15,258 nucleotides of DNA from assembly GCA_019308145.1 (NCBI GenBank), contig JAFDIG010000019.1, positions 1 through 15,258 on the forward strand, in the 5' to 3' direction. The notes below the pieces were generated by a model. That model made no database searches and was not told the DNA's origin. It worked only from the letters and a program-made list of their open reading frames with translations. This stretch comes from Deltaproteobacteria bacterium (GTDB taxonomy: Bacteria > Desulfobacterota > JAFDIG01). Positions 13,852-15,258 of this stretch are shown here, piece by piece. The first letter of the stretch is position 1. Each line of letters starts with the position of its first letter. The position numbers and the translations under genes were made by a program.

Positions 13852-15009
13852 TTATCGGATATGATAAAAGAAGAAAGGAGAAATTCTATATTCAAAGCTT
13901 GCTATGATATGAAGTTTTTTTAGATGCATCCTCTTTGGGATAGGATTAAATGGAGCAGCTACTTTTACTGCTCTTATTGCTTCCATATCCAATTTTTTAT
14001 AACCTGAAGATGAAGTAAGTTTTATATCAGCAAGGGTTCCATCTTTTTTAATAGTAAATATTATTTTAACTTCCCCTTGCTCCCCTCTTTCAGCTGCATC
14101 CCTTGGATAACTCCATACCATTTCTATTTTTCTTTTTATTTTAAGTAAATATGAATAATATTTAAACTCTCTGGTATTTAGAGAAACAACATCTTCATCT
14201 TCCTTAGGTTTTATCTCCTCTATTGAATTGCCTTTTTTCCTTTTTACAATATTATATGCAAGGAGATCTTTAGCTGAATACTGAAAAGAGGGTATCTTTA
14301 TCCCTTTTTGGGATGGTTTTTCTTTTATATTATACCTTTTTTTTATTATCTTCTTAATTTTTTCATTTTTTCCTTTAGGTTTTATTTTATTTATAACAAC
14401 CTTTTTTCTTTTTGTTCTTTTTAAGGATTTTTTTGCTATTTCCCCCTTTTTCTTTTTTAATATTTTTTTAGAGGTAATCACTGGGAATTCCCTAATTACT
14501 CTTTTAGCTTCATACTCTGGTTTTTTAATTAGAGGAGGTTTTGGTGTAAGAGCTGGGAGAGATTGTTTAAAAATGTTCTTAACTTCTGGCGTTTCTGATT
14601 CTTTATGAGGGATTTCTTCTATTAAATTATTTTTTATCTTTTTAGCTAATAGTGTAAAGGTTTCTTTTTTTTTACCGATTTTTTCCTTTTGTTTGCTTTT
14701 AGCAACTTGTTTTTGCTTGATTGATCTTATTGTTTCTGGCTTTTTTATCTTGGGGGTAGGAATCCCTTTTATTACATCTCCTTTTATCTCTTTTTTGACC
14801 TTTTGAGAAAAAGGGGCAAGATATTTTGTTTTTTTATTAAGCACTTCCTCTTTTTTTGGATGAATAATATCAACTATTTCAAATAACTCCCTTTTTGGTG
14901 GCTTTTTAGGTGGCCCTCCAATAAAAAGGTAAAAAAGAAAGAGTATTCCAATATGTATAATTAATGAAGCCAATATAGATATGGCAATTCGTTTCTTAAA
15001 AAGTCTCAT
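13852..15009 (-). CDS. tonB: TonB energy-transducing protein
   Basis: 385 residues, longer than E. coli TonB (239). A single N-terminal membrane segment (about 7-30) carries the SxxxH pattern (Ser15, His19) that in TonB couples to ExbB-ExbD. Residues about 34-285 are an extended, very Lys-rich linker with some Pro, meant to span the periplasm; the Lys density exceeds the Glu-Pro/Lys-Pro balance of the classical linker. Residues about 285-376 are the TonB C-terminal domain (KRKIEMVWSYPRDA, GEVKIIFTIKKDGTLAD, LDMEAIRAVKVAAPFNPIP), which contacts the TonB box of outer-membrane receptors. It follows a receptor gene on the same strand; exbB/exbD are not in view. The ATG has no Shine-Dalgarno. The gene faces the thioesterase gene with a three-base gap and no obvious terminator. 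Confidence 0.92.
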   Translation of the reverse strand: MRLFKKRIAISILASLIIHIGILFLFYLFIGGPPKKPPKRELFEIVDIIHPKKEEVLNKKTKYLAPFSQKVKKEIKGDVIKGIPTPKIKKPETIRSIKQKQVAKSKQKEKIGKKKETFTLLAKKIKNNLIEEIPHKESETPEVKNIFKQSLPALTPKPPLIKKPEYEAKRVIREFPVITSKKILKKKKGEIAKKSLKRTKRKKVVINKIKPKGKNEKIKKIIKKRYNIKEKPSQKGIKIPSFQYSAKDLLAYNIVKRKKGNSIEEIKPKEDEDVVSLNTREFKYYSYLLKIKRKIEMVWSYPRDAAERGEQGEVKIIFTIKKDGTLADIKLTSSSGYKKLDMEAIRAVKVAAPFNPIPKRMHLKKLHIIASFEYRISPFFFYHIR

Positions 15010-15015
15010 AAAATT

Positions 15016-15043
15016 ATTATATTACTTTTTTGATCTATTGCAA
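15016..15043 (-). promoter_or_regulatory. Possible proximal tonB promoter giving a leaderless transcript
   Basis: On the minus strand, TATAAT (15016-15021) is preceded by TTTGCA (15038-15043) at 16 bases. The -10 ends six bases before the tonB ATG, so transcription would begin at or next to the A of the start codon. No Shine-Dalgarno is present, which fits. In so AT-rich a region a chance TATAAT is possible. Confidence 0.35.
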
Positions 15044-15149
15044 ATGTAGATTGCTTAATTTTTTATGTAGTTTAGAGTAAAAATTGAAAATAGGTAATTA
15101 TTGATAGGAGTAGATAAGATAATAAATAAAAGGAAATTGCCTTACTTTA

Positions 15150-15179
15150 ATTTTAATTATTATCATTATTAATTGTGGA
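15150..15179 (-). promoter_or_regulatory. Fur-box-like element with a distal tonB promoter
   Basis: Bases 15152-15170 match 15 of 19 positions of the classical Fur box (palindrome of GATAATGATTATCATTATC). On the minus strand it overlaps a candidate promoter: TCCACA (15174-15179), 18 bases, TAAAAT (15150-15155). Repression by Fur-iron would then cover the -10 and spacer of a promoter reading into tonB with a leader of about 130 bases. The leader contains no start codon or short gene. Iron control of TonB systems is well known. The weak point is the AT-rich background. Confidence 0.5.
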
Positions 15180-15189
15180 GCCCGTACTA

Positions 15190-15258
15190 CTAAAACCTAA
15201 ATTTTATACCTGCCTCTAAGTATCTGCCTGGATTAGGGTAATATTCACTCCAATAAAG
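15190..15258 (-). CDS. TonB-dependent outer-membrane receptor, C-terminal end only
   Basis: The last 22 residues and TAG stop of a gene running in from the right edge. The frame ends with YYPNPGRYLEAGIKFRF. That is the typical last beta strand of TonB-dependent receptors: an NPGR turn, an alternating hydrophobic pattern, and a C-terminal Phe used for outer-membrane insertion by the BAM machinery. The gene lies 180 bases upstream of tonB on the same strand, which supports the assignment. The ligand cannot be judged from the fragment; siderophore or haem is plausible given the Fur-like site next to it. Confidence 0.8.
   Translation of the reverse strand, partial: LYWSEYYPNPGRYLEAGIKFRF

Noticed and set aside
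13851..13870. Hairpin CTTATC/GATAAAAG after the tonB stop as a terminator
   Set aside because: The stem is short, AT-only apart from one pair per arm, needs a bulge and has no U-tract.
15010..15189. Small gene or RNA between the receptor and tonB
   Set aside because: No start codon with a following open frame is seen on the minus strand, and there is no strong secondary structure; only promoter-like and Fur-like elements stand out.
1..15258. tRNA, rRNA, CRISPR array, insertion sequence or prophage
   Set aside because: No cloverleaf, no regularly spaced repeats, no transposase or phage gene and no terminal inverted repeats were seen.

Overview
The window is AT-rich throughout (by eye about two thirds A+T) and reads as a Gram-negative bacterium. 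It encodes a TonB energy-transducing protein, the last 22 residues of a TonB-dependent outer-membrane receptor, and a periplasmic-binding-protein TRAP transporter. CoA-thioester catabolism without oxygenases suggests an anaerobe. The TAXI-TRAP system, PAC2 protein and small multi-cysteine zinc-ribbon protein together recall Desulfobacterota (deltaproteobacterial) genomes. That placement is a guess from gene content, not a phylogeny.

Layout. (1) Bases 1-1299, plus strand: the C-terminal 432 residues of a large secreted or surface protein ending in a fibronectin-III-like domain. The frame is open from base 1, so the gene starts outside the window. (2) A perfect 15-bp hairpin at 1301-1335 is a bidirectional terminator between this gene and the catabolic operon that converges on it. 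(3) Bases 1353-11286, minus strand, read from right to left: TAXI solute-binding protein, DUF1850 protein, fused TRAP permease, PaaK-like CoA ligase, CaiC-like acyl-CoA synthetase, Zn-type medium-chain dehydrogenase, enoyl-CoA hydratase, acyl-CoA carboxyltransferase subunit. (4) Bases 11480-12202, minus strand: a GntR/FCD regulator just upstream of the operon, with operator-like palindromes at its own promoter and, less clearly, at the operon promoter. (5) Bases 12344-13848, plus strand: a divergent cluster of PAC2 protein, zinc ribbon and hotdog thioesterase. (6) Bases 13852-15258, minus strand: tonB downstream of the end of a TonB-dependent receptor, with a Fur-box-like element between them.

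How the genes may work together. The TRAP system probably imports an organic acid. One or both ligases would convert it to a CoA thioester, and the hydratase, dehydrogenase and carboxyltransferase would process that thioester, with the GntR protein sensing substrate or intermediate. The substrate cannot be read from the sequence. The set lacks an acyl-CoA dehydrogenase, a thiolase and a biotin carboxylase or biotin carrier, so it is not a complete known pathway.

The most notable observation is that each of the five soluble enzymes departs from its family consensus at or next to an active-site motif. The PaaK-like ligase has Gly for the A5 Glu. The CaiC-like ligase has Arg for the A10 Lys. The carboxyltransferase has Asn in the first oxyanion Gly-Gly and Lys-Pro at the specificity loop. 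The dehydrogenase lacks the usual third zinc ligand. The hydratase has an altered GTQRL segment. This fits a specialised, poorly characterised catabolic module. Alternatively, the residues may simply be normal for the subfamilies concerned, which only alignments can settle.
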